64,000 nt of DNA from Gelidibacter japonicus (GCF_010725055.1 NZ_BJKB01000002.1:1-64000), one strand, 5' to 3'. Positions 27,045-35,748 are shown, counted from the first letter of the stretch. Notes: generated from the sequence alone by a model not told the origin. Made by a program: numbers and translations.

Positions 27045-28863
27045 GACAGTCAACATAAATTTAGCGGGTATATTTTTTCACATTGATGAAGATGCATATC
27101 TAAAGTTACAACGCTATCTTGAGGCCATCAAACGTTCATTTACGGACTCTCAAGGTCGATCTGAAATCATCGCTGATATTGAAGCCCGCATTGCCGAACT
27201 CTTTAATGAGCGCATGAAAAATGACAAACAGGTCATCCGAATAAAAGAAGTGGATGAAGTGATTTCCATTATGGGGCAACCTGAAGATTATTTGGTGGAC
27301 GATGAGATATTTGAAGATGAACCATCCAATACGTTTCAAGAAAAAAGTAAAAGCACCTTTTCCAAAAAGTTATTTAGAGACAAGGACAACTCCTATATTG
27401 GTGGTGTCGCCTCAGGTATTGGTCATTACTTAGGTATTGACGCCATTTGGGTCCGCTTAATATGGATCTTATTGGCCTTTGGATCTGGAGGCACCTTTAT
27501 TTTTATCTATGTCCTATTCTGGATTTTGGTTCCCGAAGCCATTACCACCGCCGAAAAACTGACCATGACCGGTGAACCAGTGAACATCAGCAACATTGAA
27601 AAAAAAATCAAGGACGGATTTGAAAATGTATCACAAAACGTATCTGATGCCGTAAAAAATATGGATTTGCCAAAACAAGGCAATAAGATAAAAGCCAGTT
27701 CAAAAACGTTTTTTGATACACTTGGCGAGATCATACTATTTTTTCTGAAAATCATCGGTAAATTTATCGGTATTATTCTGATCCTTATCGGCGCCTCTAC
27801 GCTAATTGCGCTTATAGTTGGTCTATTTTCGGTTGGCGTTGCGGAGGCTATTCGCATCCCTGGAGTTGATTTTTTGGAAGCCACAAATGCCGCCAATATT
27901 CCTTTATGGGCAATGTCCCTACTATTACTTTTTGCAATCGGCATTCCATTTTTTTTTATTTTTTACTTGGGATTGAAAATTTTGATCAACAATCTAAAAT
28001 CTATCGGACAGGTTGCCAAATTTTCACTACTTGGGTTATGGCTTATGTCCATTATTGGACTCGTTATCATTGGGCTCAAACAAGCCAACGAATACGCCGA
28101 TGACGCCATTGTTCAACAATCTGAAAACTTAAATATTACTGCAAACGACACCCTATATTTAAAAATGACCCACAATAATTTGTATAGTAAACAATTTGGA
28201 AAACACAGCAATCGGTGGAAACCGGTTTATGACCAAAACGACCAAAAACTACTTTATTTAACAGATGTCGAGCTTGCTTTAAAATCGACCAGAGATTCGG
28301 TCGTTTCCATAAGGATTGAAAAAAGTTCTAGAGGCAATTCCTATCAAAATGCAAAACAAAGAGCCGAAAAAATCATTTATAATTATAAAATGACAGGTAA
28401 TACATTGGAACTTGATAGCTATCTAACCACAGCTTTTGAAAACAAATTCAGAGACCAGGAAGTTGATATAACATTATTCATACCCGAAGGGACGGTTTTA
28501 TTTGCTGATCAGAACACTTATTCCTTTCATAGAAATCACTACAGTCGATCGTCATATAGGAACAAGCATCCTGATGGTTCAAGAAACATTAACGACAACA
28601 CTATTATGATGGATGGAATGGAAGGTCAATACCTTAAGATATTGAAAAATGAGATCAAGTGTTTGGACTGCCCAGAAGATTTTGAATTCAATGAAGATCT
28701 TAATGATGATTCGTCCGAGTTTAAAATTGATGAAAACGGTATCAACATCAAAAACAACAATAATTCTGTTGAAATCAACCAAGACGGTATCAAGTCGAAA
28801 AACGAGCGGGTAAAAGTGAATATTGACAGCAATGGTATAAAAATTACGACGGATGACAATTAA
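27037..28863 (+). CDS. PspC-domain membrane protein
   Basis: A 608-aa inner-membrane protein. An N-terminal helical region (1-95, including IADIEARIAELFNERM and EVISIMGQPEDYL) precedes the PspC domain at about 111-168 (KLFRDKDNSYIGGVASGIGHYLGIDAIWVRLIW). Further transmembrane helices lie near 233-260, 288-311 and 326-345. The C-terminal 250 residues are beta-rich and end in repeated DGI/NGI segments rich in Asn and Asp. PspC proteins sense or buffer envelope stress. It is followed by two DUF2807 genes. Confidence 0.88.
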   Translation: MNKTVNINLAGIFFHIDEDAYLKLQRYLEAIKRSFTDSQGRSEIIADIEARIAELFNERMKNDKQVIRIKEVDEVISIMGQPEDYLVDDEIFEDEPSNTFQEKSKSTFSKKLFRDKDNSYIGGVASGIGHYLGIDAIWVRLIWILLAFGSGGTFIFIYVLFWILVPEAITTAEKLTMTGEPVNISNIEKKIKDGFENVSQNVSDAVKNMDLPKQGNKIKASSKTFFDTLGEIILFFLKIIGKFIGIILILIGASTLIALIVGLFSVGVAEAIRIPGVDFLEATNAANIPLWAMSLLLLFAIGIPFFFIFYLGLKILINNLKSIGQVAKFSLLGLWLMSIIGLVIIGLKQANEYADDAIVQQSENLNITANDTLYLKMTHNNLYSKQFGKHSNRWKPVYDQNDQKLLYLTDVELALKSTRDSVVSIRIEKSSRGNSYQNAKQRAEKIIYNYKMTGNTLELDSYLTTAFENKFRDQEVDITLFIPEGTVLFADQNTYSFHRNHYSRSSYRNKHPDGSRNINDNTIMMDGMEGQYLKILKNEIKCLDCPEDFEFNEDLNDDSSEFKIDENGINIKNNNNSVEINQDGIKSKNERVKVNIDSNGIKITTDDN

Positions 28864-28958
28864 CAATTGGTCATAATAAATCAACAGTTCAATCCATTTG
28901 ATTGTGGGTGGGCTCAGATTTAAAGGATATTTGAAATCAACAATTAAAACAAACCATC

Positions 28959-29672
28959 ATGAGCACATTAATCAAAGTCATTGTCACAGCCATTTTGAGC
29001 CTATTTTTAAGTTCCTGTAATTTTGGATTAGGCGTCATGGGAAATGGCAATGTTATTACAAAAGATCGCACTATCTCTGGTCATTTTGATCAGATTGAGG
29101 TGAGCCGAGGAATGGACGTTTACCTTGCCCAAGGCCAAACGGAAAGTGTCAAGGTCCAGGCCGACGAAAATTTGCACGATATCATCATCACCAAAGTTGA
29201 CGGTAACACGCTTAAAATTTATGCCGATAAAAACATCGGTAGTTCTTCAGCAAAAAAAGTAATCGTGAACTTTAAAAATATTTCCAAAATTTCTTCATCA
29301 AGCGGTAGCGATGTTTATAGTACAAGCGTTATTACAGCCGAAAACCTAGAGCTCAGTAGCTCTAGCGGAAGTGATATGGAATTGGATGTAAATGTAAACA
29401 ACCTGCATTGTGAAGCATCTAGCGGCAGTGACCTTAAAGTCGCCGGCACAGCTAACCTTTTGGTTGCCAAAGCTTCAAGCGGCAGCGATATCAAGGCAAA
29501 AAACCTGGAAACCACCATCACAGAGGCAACAGCTTCCTCTGGTGCAGACATACAAGTGAACGTTTCAAAAGAATTGACCGCTAAAGCACAAAGCGGAGGC
29601 GACATCACCTATATAGGAAATCCAGAAAAAATCAATAAATCTGCTGGTGTTTTTGAAAGTAAAGACCAGTAA
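28959..29672 (+). CDS. DUF2807 'head GIN' lipoprotein with SSGSD repeats
   Basis: A 237-aa lipoprotein (LFLSSC, Cys20). The DUF2807 fold starts at GNVITKDRTISGHFDQIEVSRGMDVYL and continues as a beta-solenoid. An SSGSD-like turn recurs six times, with its Asp at residues 118, 139, 158, 177, 197 and 215, a period of 18 to 21 residues, i.e. one rung per repeat. The function is unknown. The position after padR-pspC suggests an envelope-stress role. It is probably co-transcribed with pspC (95-bp gap). Confidence 0.85.
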   Translation: MSTLIKVIVTAILSLFLSSCNFGLGVMGNGNVITKDRTISGHFDQIEVSRGMDVYLAQGQTESVKVQADENLHDIIITKVDGNTLKIYADKNIGSSSAKKVIVNFKNISKISSSSGSDVYSTSVITAENLELSSSSGSDMELDVNVNNLHCEASSGSDLKVAGTANLLVAKASSGSDIKAKNLETTITEATASSGADIQVNVSKELTAKAQSGGDITYIGNPEKINKSAGVFESKDQ

Positions 29673-29753
29673 CAACAAGAAAAACCAACCAATCTCTTGA
29701 CTTGTTTTTAGAACCATTTCAAACCTTATTAAATGTTTGGGATGGTTTTTGTT

Positions 29754-29761
29754 TATATTTG
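29754..29761 (+). promoter_or_regulatory. -7 box (TATATTTG) before second DUF2807 gene
   Basis: A perfect TAnnTTTG match 25 bp before ATG 29787. A TTTG lies upstream but only 14 bp away, so the -33 element is uncertain. It suggests the second DUF2807 gene has its own promoter. Confidence 0.5.
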
Positions 29762-29786
29762 TTAGTATAAACACTAACTCAGTAAA

Positions 29787-30623
29787 ATGAATAAAATCAT
29801 TTTTGCATTTTTATTGTCGCTATCGTTCACCACTTTTATCTCAGCCCAAGAAGATGAAAAAGTTAAAGGTGATAGAAATGTGACCATAAAGCAAACTTAT
29901 ATTGATCCGTTTAATTCGATAGTTGTAGGTGAAGATTTTACAGTTGAAATCATCTACAACAGTAAGGCTTCTGTAGAAGTAGAAGCAGACAGCAATCTGC
30001 ACGAATACATTCTTTTTGAGGTGGTTGATGGCACCTTAACGTTTAAAACTTCCAAAAGGATCACCTCCAGCAGGAGGATGAATATAAAAGTAAATTACAC
30101 TGATGGATTGGAAAATATTGAAGTTATCGAAAATGGCGAGATCCGCTCCTTGACCTCTTTGGAACTAAAGAATACGACCTTAAAAACTACAGGATCGTCA
30201 CGTGCCTACCTCAATATTAAGACCAATGAATTCAACTACACGGCATCAGATAAGGCCAAAGTAAAACTGAATGTCAATGCAACAAACGCTGTAATCGTTC
30301 TTAGCGACAACATAAGAATGGAAGCCTTGCTCAATTCTAAATCTGCCAAAATAGACCTCTACCAACGGGCTAATGCGAAGTTAGAAGGAACATTAGAATC
30401 CACTCTATTACGCGTGGACAATTCAGCGGTGTTCAATGGAAAGGAATTTCTGACCAATACTTGCAATCTAATTGCCGACATGAGCAGTTCTGCGACCATT
30501 CGGGTCAATGACAGCATTACGATTGAAGCTACGGGCAACAGTGAAGTTTATTTGTACAATGAGCCAAAAATTACACTTACAAAATTTACGGGAAATTCAA
30601 AACTACAAATGAGAGATCGCTAA
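29787..30623 (+). CDS. Secreted DUF2807 'head GIN' domain protein
   Basis: A 278-aa protein with a signal peptide (1-20, ending FISAQ), not a lipoprotein. IDPFNSIVVGEDFTVEIIYNSKASVEVEADSNLHEYILFEVVDGTLTF matches the start of DUF2807 solenoids. It lacks the regular SSGSD turns of its neighbour, so the two are diverged paralogues rather than a recent duplication. The function is unknown. Confidence 0.82.
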   Translation: MNKIIFAFLLSLSFTTFISAQEDEKVKGDRNVTIKQTYIDPFNSIVVGEDFTVEIIYNSKASVEVEADSNLHEYILFEVVDGTLTFKTSKRITSSRRMNIKVNYTDGLENIEVIENGEIRSLTSLELKNTTLKTTGSSRAYLNIKTNEFNYTASDKAKVKLNVNATNAVIVLSDNIRMEALLNSKSAKIDLYQRANAKLEGTLESTLLRVDNSAVFNGKEFLTNTCNLIADMSSSATIRVNDSITIEATGNSEVYLYNEPKITLTKFTGNSKLQMRDR

Positions 30624-30723
30624 TGAATAGGTTTGGTATTGAACATCTTGGCTATTCAACCTTGAATACTTCTAAAATGTAGACAGCATTGAACCTTAAA
30701 ATCCTGAATTTTAGAGCGAAGAC

Positions 30724-31947
30724 TCATAAGAAAGAATAACCAAATATCAATGAAACGCTTCTATAATCGGAGTCATAAGTATTATGATATCCCAAGTTAT
30801 TTTTACTCGTCAAGTACCTTAATTCCACACTGTAATTGTCGTTTATTTTATAACCTGCACCCAAGGCAATATTGTTGCTGGATTTCATCTCTAAATCACC
30901 TATGACCGACCCATCACCCCTCTTAAATTCAATGGTTGAATCCAATGCCGCTTCTACTACATAAGCAAAGTTTAGGAATAACTTAGAATTGGAATTAAGA
31001 AAAAAATAATGCCTAACACCAATGGGAATTTCTATAGAATTATAATCTACTTCGGCAATTAATATTTGGACTGATATATTGGTAACTTCACGAGTTTTAT
31101 CAGCTTTAAAACTTTGATAGGTCGGTTCCACAAAAATCGACCATTTATTTTTGTTAAAAGGTAATACAAACTCCAACTCGACTCCTAAGCCAAATCCTAG
31201 CTTATGGCCAAAATCCGTGTTTCTGGATCCTGATGGCTGGTTTTCAATTGTTAATGAAGAACTATTTAGGCGAGGCCGAAGCGAAACATTGAAAAAAGCT
31301 GATTTTTGTCGCTCATAGTAATTCGTAAACGCCATACCATGACAGTGGTGATACTGGATAAAATAGGCAATCAATCGGTCTTTTTTATAAGTCAATCTCT
31401 CAATATCCATTCCGTTCATGGAATCACATTTAAGATGATTCAATAGTTGTTGCCTAAATTGATTATTGGCACCTATTTCAGTGGCCGAAAACCTGTAGGT
31501 CTTATGAACTAATGGTTGGATATCAATAGTGTCAAGATTAAAAAAATATCTTTTCAGGTGACCGTCTATGTACTCATAGAGATTGGCCTCACCCTCAATC
31601 AATACGTTTAGAAAAATTTCCTCCTGCTGGAATATTGGATGTTTGTTAGCACTTAAATTTTGAATATTGTCGCTGGAACGATCCATATCCACCTTCGCCC
31701 TGACAAATTTTGAAAAGTTATAAACTCCAAATTCTTTGACCTCAGGAATCCCCATTTTTTGAGTTTCACTATGTTCAGAAAGACGATATTCAAATTCAAT
31801 AGGAGTATTTTTCCAATCTACATTTCTTATTTTGCAAGCCACTTTTTCGTTTGAATTCGTAATATAATAGCCATTTTCAAAAGAAATTTGAGAATAAGTT
31901 CCAATAGTTATCAACCATATCAATAGGCTTAGAAGTTGTTTTTTCAT
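30724..31947 (-). CDS. Outer-membrane beta-barrel-like protein
   Basis: A 407-aa protein. The frame extends to 32127, across the trxB terminator and into its 3' end, but the ATG at 31947 begins a clean signal peptide (MKKQLLSLLIWLITIGTYSQ). The N-terminal half is a soluble domain of unknown type. The C-terminal half (about 230-407) shows alternating aromatic strands (VEPTYQSF, IEIPIGVRHYFF, NIALGAGYKINDNYSVELRYL) ending RSVSLIFGYSFL, typical of a porin-like barrel. The ligand is unknown. It is convergent with the second DUF2807 gene. Confidence 0.7.
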   Translation of the reverse strand: MKKQLLSLLIWLITIGTYSQISFENGYYITNSNEKVACKIRNVDWKNTPIEFEYRLSEHSETQKMGIPEVKEFGVYNFSKFVRAKVDMDRSSDNIQNLSANKHPIFQQEEIFLNVLIEGEANLYEYIDGHLKRYFFNLDTIDIQPLVHKTYRFSATEIGANNQFRQQLLNHLKCDSMNGMDIERLTYKKDRLIAYFIQYHHCHGMAFTNYYERQKSAFFNVSLRPRLNSSSLTIENQPSGSRNTDFGHKLGFGLGVELEFVLPFNKNKWSIFVEPTYQSFKADKTREVTNISVQILIAEVDYNSIEIPIGVRHYFFLNSNSKLFLNFAYVVEAALDSTIEFKRGDGSVIGDLEMKSSNNIALGAGYKINDNYSVELRYLTSKNNLGYHNTYDSDYRSVSLIFGYSFL

Positions 31948-32003
31948 CTGTAGAGTTAAAGCTAAGAGAACATCAAATAAATGATCAACACTGTCGCAAT
32001 TCA

Positions 32004-32037
32004 TAAAAAAACTCCCTGAAAATACATCAGAGAGTTT
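32004..32037 (-). terminator. Intrinsic terminator of trxB
   Basis: Read leftward, AACTCTCTGA pairs with TCAGGGAGTT (one G-U pair) around a 7-base loop, followed by a run of Ts. It lies 26 bp after the trxB stop and upstream of the 31947 start. Confidence 0.8.
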
Positions 32038-32062
32038 TGTAATATAATTTGTTGAAGAATTC

Positions 32063-33043
32063 TTAGTAATTAGTAGCCGTATTGACCTCAAAAGACGAAT
32101 CGATTGATGCCAAATAGCGTTCAGCATCCAGTGCTGCCATACAACCAGTACCTGCTGCGGTCACGGCTTGTCTGTAAACATTATCTGCAGCGTCTCCAGA
32201 CACAAACACTCCTTCAACATTGGTTTTGGAAGTCCCCGGAACGTTGATAATATAGCCCGTTGGATCCAAATCCAGATAATCCTTAAAAATATCCGTATTG
32301 GGTTTGTGCCCAATGGCCACGAAAAATCCTGTTGCCGGGATGTCATGAACCTCACCAGTGATATTGTTCTTCACTTTGACACCAGTCACAACTTGTCCAT
32401 CTCCTAAAACCTCGACAGTATTAGTATTGTAAAGGATTTCAATGTTTTTAGTGTTCTTTACTCTAGCCTGCATAATTTGAGAAGCTCTAAACTCGTCGCG
32501 TCTTACCAGCATGGTAACCTTTTTACAAAGTTTCGATAGGTAATGCGCTTCTTCACACGCTGAATCTCCGGCACCTACAATAACAACTTCTTGATTTCTA
32601 TAGAAAAATCCGTCACAAACCGCACAAGCGGAAACACCTCCACCTAGATTGAGATACTTTTGTTCTGAAGGTAATCCCAAATACATCGCTGTGGCTCCCG
32701 TTGAAATAATCACCGTATTACAATGAATTTCCTTGGTATCATTAACCCAGACTTTATGAACCTCTCCTGAAAAATCAACCTTTGTTATCCAACCATCTCT
32801 AACTTCAGTCCCAAAACGTTCTGCTTGTTTTTGGAGTTGTATCATCATTTCTGGTCCTGTGATTCCATCTGGATATCCCGGGAAATTTTCAACATCATTG
32901 GTTGTTGTTAGCTGTCCTCCTGGCTGTTCTCCTTGATAAAGTACCGGAAACATATTTGCTCTTGCCGCATAAATTGCTGCTGTATATCCTGCTGGACCTG
33001 AACCTATAATTAGGCATTTTACTTTTTCAATTGACTCTGACAT
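32063..33043 (-). CDS. trxB: Thioredoxin reductase
   Basis: A 326-aa NADPH-dependent flavoprotein that reduces thioredoxin. The FAD-binding GSGPAGYTAAIYAARA is at about 15-30, GGQLTTTNDVENFPGYP follows, the redox pair CAVC is at 140-143, NADPH-binding GAGDSACEEA at about 157-166, and the second FAD motif is GVFVSGDAAD. Another ATG two codons upstream (33049) is possible. It is divergent from the ArsC-like gene at 33280. Confidence 0.95.
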   Translation of the reverse strand: MSESIEKVKCLIIGSGPAGYTAAIYAARANMFPVLYQGEQPGGQLTTTNDVENFPGYPDGITGPEMMIQLQKQAERFGTEVRDGWITKVDFSGEVHKVWVNDTKEIHCNTVIISTGATAMYLGLPSEQKYLNLGGGVSACAVCDGFFYRNQEVVIVGAGDSACEEAHYLSKLCKKVTMLVRRDEFRASQIMQARVKNTKNIEILYNTNTVEVLGDGQVVTGVKVKNNITGEVHDIPATGFFVAIGHKPNTDIFKDYLDLDPTGYIINVPGTSKTNVEGVFVSGDAADNVYRQAVTAAGTGCMAALDAERYLASIDSSFEVNTATNY

Positions 33044-33066
33044 AATCATAATAAATTTAGAACTTA

Positions 33067-33074
33067 CAAAAATA
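33067..33074 (-). promoter_or_regulatory. -7 box of trxB
   Basis: Read leftward this is TATTTTTG, matching TAnnTTTG, 23 bp before ATG 33043. No convincing -33 TTTG is seen at the usual distance. Confidence 0.45.
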
Positions 33075-33279
33075 GATATTTTGTAGCGAAACAGCCATTA
33101 ATTTCACTAAAAGTTATTATTGAACAATTGGCACTGAGAATACTAGGTCTCATCATTTTTTTATATCTTTAGGTTTCAGTAGAAGTCATTTTCTTATTAT
33201 ACAACGTATTGATTTGCAATTGATTATACTGAAAACACACATTAACAAAGGATTACAATAATTTTAAATATAAAATTTG

Positions 33280-33672
33280 ATGGGCGTGATTTCAACAGAT
33301 AAAAATGAAATAAAACTATATTTCCATTCTGAAAATTCAATTGGCAAACAAATACAGGCTTATGTTATGGCCTCTGAACGAAAAGTTCTTGCAATTGACA
33401 TTTCGAAAACCAAAGTTACAGGTACACAATGGTCAGAATTGGCCAAAGGTTTAGGACTGCCAATTTCGAGTCTTATCAATCAGGAACATCCAGATTTTAT
33501 AAAAAACTATGGAGATCATCCAGATTTTGACGATGAAGATTGGCTAAAAGTACTTGACAAAAAACCTGAAGTGCTCACGACTCCAATTGCCATAATTGGC
33601 AAACGCTATGTTCAGCTCAAATCGCCGTCGGACTTTATCAAGTATATAGAACCAGACAGTAAGAATATATAA
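33280..33672 (+). CDS. ArsC/Spx-like protein without cysteine
   Basis: A 130-aa protein with an ArsC-like thioredoxin-fold pattern: IKLYFHSENSIGKQIQAYV at the N-terminus, KVTGTQWSELAKGLGLPISSLI in the helical insert, and TTPIAIIGKRYVQLKSPSDF at the cis-Pro region. The arsenate-reductase Cys that would follow the first strand is absent, and the protein contains no cysteine at all. It therefore cannot do ArsC chemistry and may be a binding or regulatory protein. It is divergent from trxB. ATG 33280 is preferred to the TTG one codon earlier. Confidence 0.65.
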   Translation: MGVISTDKNEIKLYFHSENSIGKQIQAYVMASERKVLAIDISKTKVTGTQWSELAKGLGLPISSLINQEHPDFIKNYGDHPDFDDEDWLKVLDKKPEVLTTPIAIIGKRYVQLKSPSDFIKYIEPDSKNI

Positions 33673-33675
33673 AAA

Positions 33676-33711
33676 AAAAATAGACCATCACCTGAGCAAT
33701 GGTCTATTTTT
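33676..33711. terminator. Bidirectional terminator hairpin
   Basis: AAATAGACCA pairs with TGGTCTATTT around a 12-base loop, bounded by an A-run and a T-run. It lies between the ArsC-like gene and the convergent small lipoprotein gene and can serve both. Confidence 0.8.
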
Positions 33712-33739
33712 ACTATAATATTTAAAAAATTTACATTTC

Positions 33740-33907
33740 TTAATTTAAAGCATCTTCAACATCATCTGCAGCATCTTCTACAGCGTCTCCAACGTCATCC
33801 GCAGCTTTTTCAATACCGCTTTTATTGGTATCTCTACAACTTGTAAAAGTTGTCATAACGGTTCCTAGCGAAAATAGAACCACAAAAGTCATCATTAATT
33901 TTTTCAT
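33740..33907 (-). CDS. Small lipoprotein with acidic helical tail
   Basis: A 55-aa gene found by hand translation. The signal sequence MKKLMMTFVVLFSLGTVMTTFTSC gives a lipobox with Cys24, then RDTNKSGIEKAADDVGDAVEDAADDVEDALN, an acidic amphipathic repeat of the type (A/V)(E/G)DA(A/V)(D/E)DV. Such small lipoproteins often accompany DUF1328 and YtxH stress genes in Flavobacteria. It lies 43 bp downstream of the DUF1328 gene, so it probably shares that promoter. Confidence 0.8.
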   Translation of the reverse strand: MKKLMMTFVVLFSLGTVMTTFTSCRDTNKSGIEKAADDVGDAVEDAADDVEDALN

Positions 33908-33950
33908 AATTTTAAATTGGTTTTAAGTTATTAAAAGTTAAAAGTGTGTT

Positions 33951-34112
33951 CTATTTTTTCAATCCACCTCTCAGTAGAGATAGTATGAATAGAACTATAA
34001 AAATAAAAAAGAAAATTTTAGCTATTCCAGCAGAAGCTCCTGCAATTCCGCCAAATCCTAAAATTCCGGCGATAATAGCAATTACTATAAAAATAATAGT
34101 CCAACGTAACAT
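33951..34112 (-). CDS. DUF1328 (YtjA-type) small membrane protein
   Basis: A 53-aa gene found by hand translation. [20 protein letters not shown] followed by [27 protein letters not shown] is the DUF1328 pattern: two short transmembrane helices joined by a Gly/Ala-rich turn. In many bacteria members are induced by stress or in stationary phase. Its upstream region holds a TAGCGTCA element with the GCG exactly 24 nt before a TATCTTTA -7 box. Confidence 0.85.
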   Translation of the reverse strand: MLRWTIIFIVIAIIAGILGFGGIAGASAGIAKIFFFIFIVLFILSLLRGGLKK

Positions 34113-34140
34113 AGTTTCAAGTTTTTAAGTTAATGTACAG

Positions 34141-34178
34141 TAAAGATAATCCATAACACTACAGGCACTTGACGCTAT
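34141..34178 (-). promoter_or_regulatory. Composite promoter of the DUF1328 unit
   Basis: Read leftward: ATAGCGTCA at 34178-34170, then 24 nt from the GCG to TATCTTTA (34148-34141), one base off TAnnTTTG. The start codon is 28 bp further on. The same GCG-N24-(-7) layout occurs before the YtxH unit and the candidate sRNA. Confidence 0.5.
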
Positions 34179-34229
34179 TAAATGAGAGTTTAACTCATAA
34201 AGCAGAGGCAGACAATCAACTATTGTTTC

Positions 34230-34883
34230 TTAAGATTTTATTTTGGAACTTTCAGATTCATGGATTTCATACTCAAAATTCAATGAGTTATGATCATCAC
34301 ATAATTTTTTTATCTGTTCTAAGGAAGTTGAGAAATCGAGCCATTGTTTCAATTCCCTGTCATTTAGAACAAGTGGCTTTAAATTGGAAATATTTGGAAT
34401 GTCTTTAAAAGACTCACTGATTTTGGTCACCACTATGGAGCAGGTTATAAACCCGTCGCTTAACTCATTAAAAACACCTGCGATGGCAAACGGCTCATAA
34501 TTTGGAAGGTGTACATGGCAGCGCTCAACGGTGCCATTTGTTAACCAAGTGGTAAAAAAACCCGTGGCAATAATAATGCATCTCCTATTTTGCAACAAAT
34601 TGGAGTATAATCCATTACTATTTTCAAGGGTTTCCAATTTCACATTCAACGTATTGACAACATCTTGAAAAACACTCCAATTGTCTTCAAAATTTTCCGG
34701 CAGAAGTCCCCAAATAGCGTAAACCGCTTTATGCGGATCAGATTGGGTGATCACAGAAATTGTTGATTCCTTCAAACCATCAATCAATGCTTTCGGCTTA
34801 TATAAATTAGGGAATTCAAAACTGACGTGAAACCTTTCTTCAATTGATTTCCTGTCTGCAATATTGGAGATTTTATAAAACAT
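34230..34883 (-). CDS. SRAP (SOS-response-associated peptidase) family protein lacking the catalytic Cys
   Basis: A 217-aa protein of the SRAP/HMCES/YedK family, whose active members link their Cys2 to abasic sites in single-stranded DNA. Family blocks are visible: IWGLLPE (about 63-69), NTLNVKLETL in place of NARAET, RRCIIIATGFFTTW in place of RRCIIPATGFYEW, FAIAGVFNEL, and KPLVLNDRELKQWLD. Residue 2 is Phe, not Cys. The Glu of the GFYEW block is Thr, and the His before the MPVIL-like block is missing. It appears to be a non-catalytic paralogue. The frame reaches a TTG at 34898; ATG 34883 gives the family start. Confidence 0.75.
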   Translation of the reverse strand: MFYKISNIADRKSIEERFHVSFEFPNLYKPKALIDGLKESTISVITQSDPHKAVYAIWGLLPENFEDNWSVFQDVVNTLNVKLETLENSNGLYSNLLQNRRCIIIATGFFTTWLTNGTVERCHVHLPNYEPFAIAGVFNELSDGFITCSIVVTKISESFKDIPNISNLKPLVLNDRELKQWLDFSTSLEQIKKLCDDHNSLNFEYEIHESESSKIKS

Positions 34884-34951
34884 GGTTTCAATTTTCAAGA
34901 TGTAAGTAACTCATAATAATTTGTGATTTTTGACTTGAAAGCATCAAATTA

Positions 34952-34960
34952 TGACGCAAA
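34952..34960 (-). promoter_or_regulatory. TTTGCGTCA element upstream of the SRAP-like gene
   Basis: TGACGCAAA on the plus strand, i.e. TTTGCGTCA reading toward the SRAP-like gene, 69 bp before its start. One of three exact TTGCGTCA copies within about 1 kb. Confidence 0.45.
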
Positions 34961-35003
34961 TAATCCCGTTGATCCGATTTAAAAATCACATTAATCCTCT
35001 TAT

Positions 35004-35033
35004 AAAAAAAGACACCTAAAGTATAAGTGTCTT
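35004..35033 (-). terminator. Terminator of the PA2169-like gene
   Basis: Read leftward, AAGACAC pairs with GTGTCTT around an 11-base loop, followed by a run of Ts. It lies 27 bp after the stop of the leftward four-helix gene. Confidence 0.8.
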
Positions 35034-35059
35034 CCTCTTCTATTTTCACAAGTCATAAA

Positions 35060-35509
35060 TCAACTCAAATCTTCCAATCTCTTAATATTGTCAAGCCCAC
35101 GCTCAATTTCACTTTTTTGCTGTTCCAAAAGCTGTTTGGTTGAACTTGGAAGTGCAGTTTCACTTAAGACTTCTTTATACTCCTTAACTGAAGCCTTTTC
35201 GCCGCGAATGGCTTCTTCAAGCATGGCTTCATCATCATCTGTAGAAAACCATGATTTGACCTCCATCCAAGTCCGGTGTGCTGCCCCAGTCACACTGCCT
35301 CCTTTTTCGGGCTCTTGCCCAAAACCTTGTAATTCCGATTTTAATTGGTGACCATAATTGTACCGTTCTTTAGCTTTATTTGAAAAATAAGATTTGAGTC
35401 CCGCGTGTTTTGCATTCTCTGATGCTTTTTTGAAACCCTTTTCGGCATCGTAGTTTTTTTCCAACAAATCGTTCAATCGATTTCCTAATTTATCTGTGTA
35501 ATTACCCAT
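35060..35509 (-). CDS. PA2169-type four-helix-bundle stress protein (DUF2383)
   Basis: A 149-aa soluble helical protein. LGNRLNDLLEKNYDAEKGFKKASENAKHAGLKSYF and GSVTGAAHRTWMEVKSWFSTDDDEAMLEEAIRGEKASVKEYKEVL match the DUF2383/PA2169 family, ferritin-like four-helix bundles of unknown activity found with stress genes. The carboxylate residues are spread as in ferritin-like folds, but a di-iron site cannot be shown by eye. An ATTGCGTCA element lies 76 bp upstream. Confidence 0.85.
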   Translation of the reverse strand: MGNYTDKLGNRLNDLLEKNYDAEKGFKKASENAKHAGLKSYFSNKAKERYNYGHQLKSELQGFGQEPEKGGSVTGAAHRTWMEVKSWFSTDDDEAMLEEAIRGEKASVKEYKEVLSETALPSSTKQLLEQQKSEIERGLDNIKRLEDLS

Positions 35510-35584
35510 AATTTCTGTTTTTTTTTAATTTATTTAAAGTTATGGCAATCACCCATTTTTCATTAATTCATTTAGAAGGATGAT

Positions 35585-35593
35585 TGACGCAAT
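35585..35593 (-). promoter_or_regulatory. ATTGCGTCA element upstream of the PA2169-like gene
   Basis: TGACGCAAT on the plus strand. It reads TTGCGTCA toward the four-helix gene and is one of three exact copies between 34.9 and 35.9 kb. No matching -7 box is found at the 24-nt spacing here. Confidence 0.4.
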
Positions 35594-35748
35594 TAAGCTT
35601 TTTTAATTTTTTAACTTTTGGCCTGAGTGTGAGTAAAAAAGTGAAGTTTTTGAAAAGGAAGATTGAAGAATTAATTCCGGGAAGTTGCCGAGATCACCAG
35701 TATTTTTAATTGCTTTTAATGGCAATGGCTATAACTTCAGTTAATCTC

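Noticed and set aside
34169-34408. 79-codon plus-strand frame opposite the SRAP-like gene
   Set aside because: Most of it is antisense to a recognisable family member and it has no features of its own.
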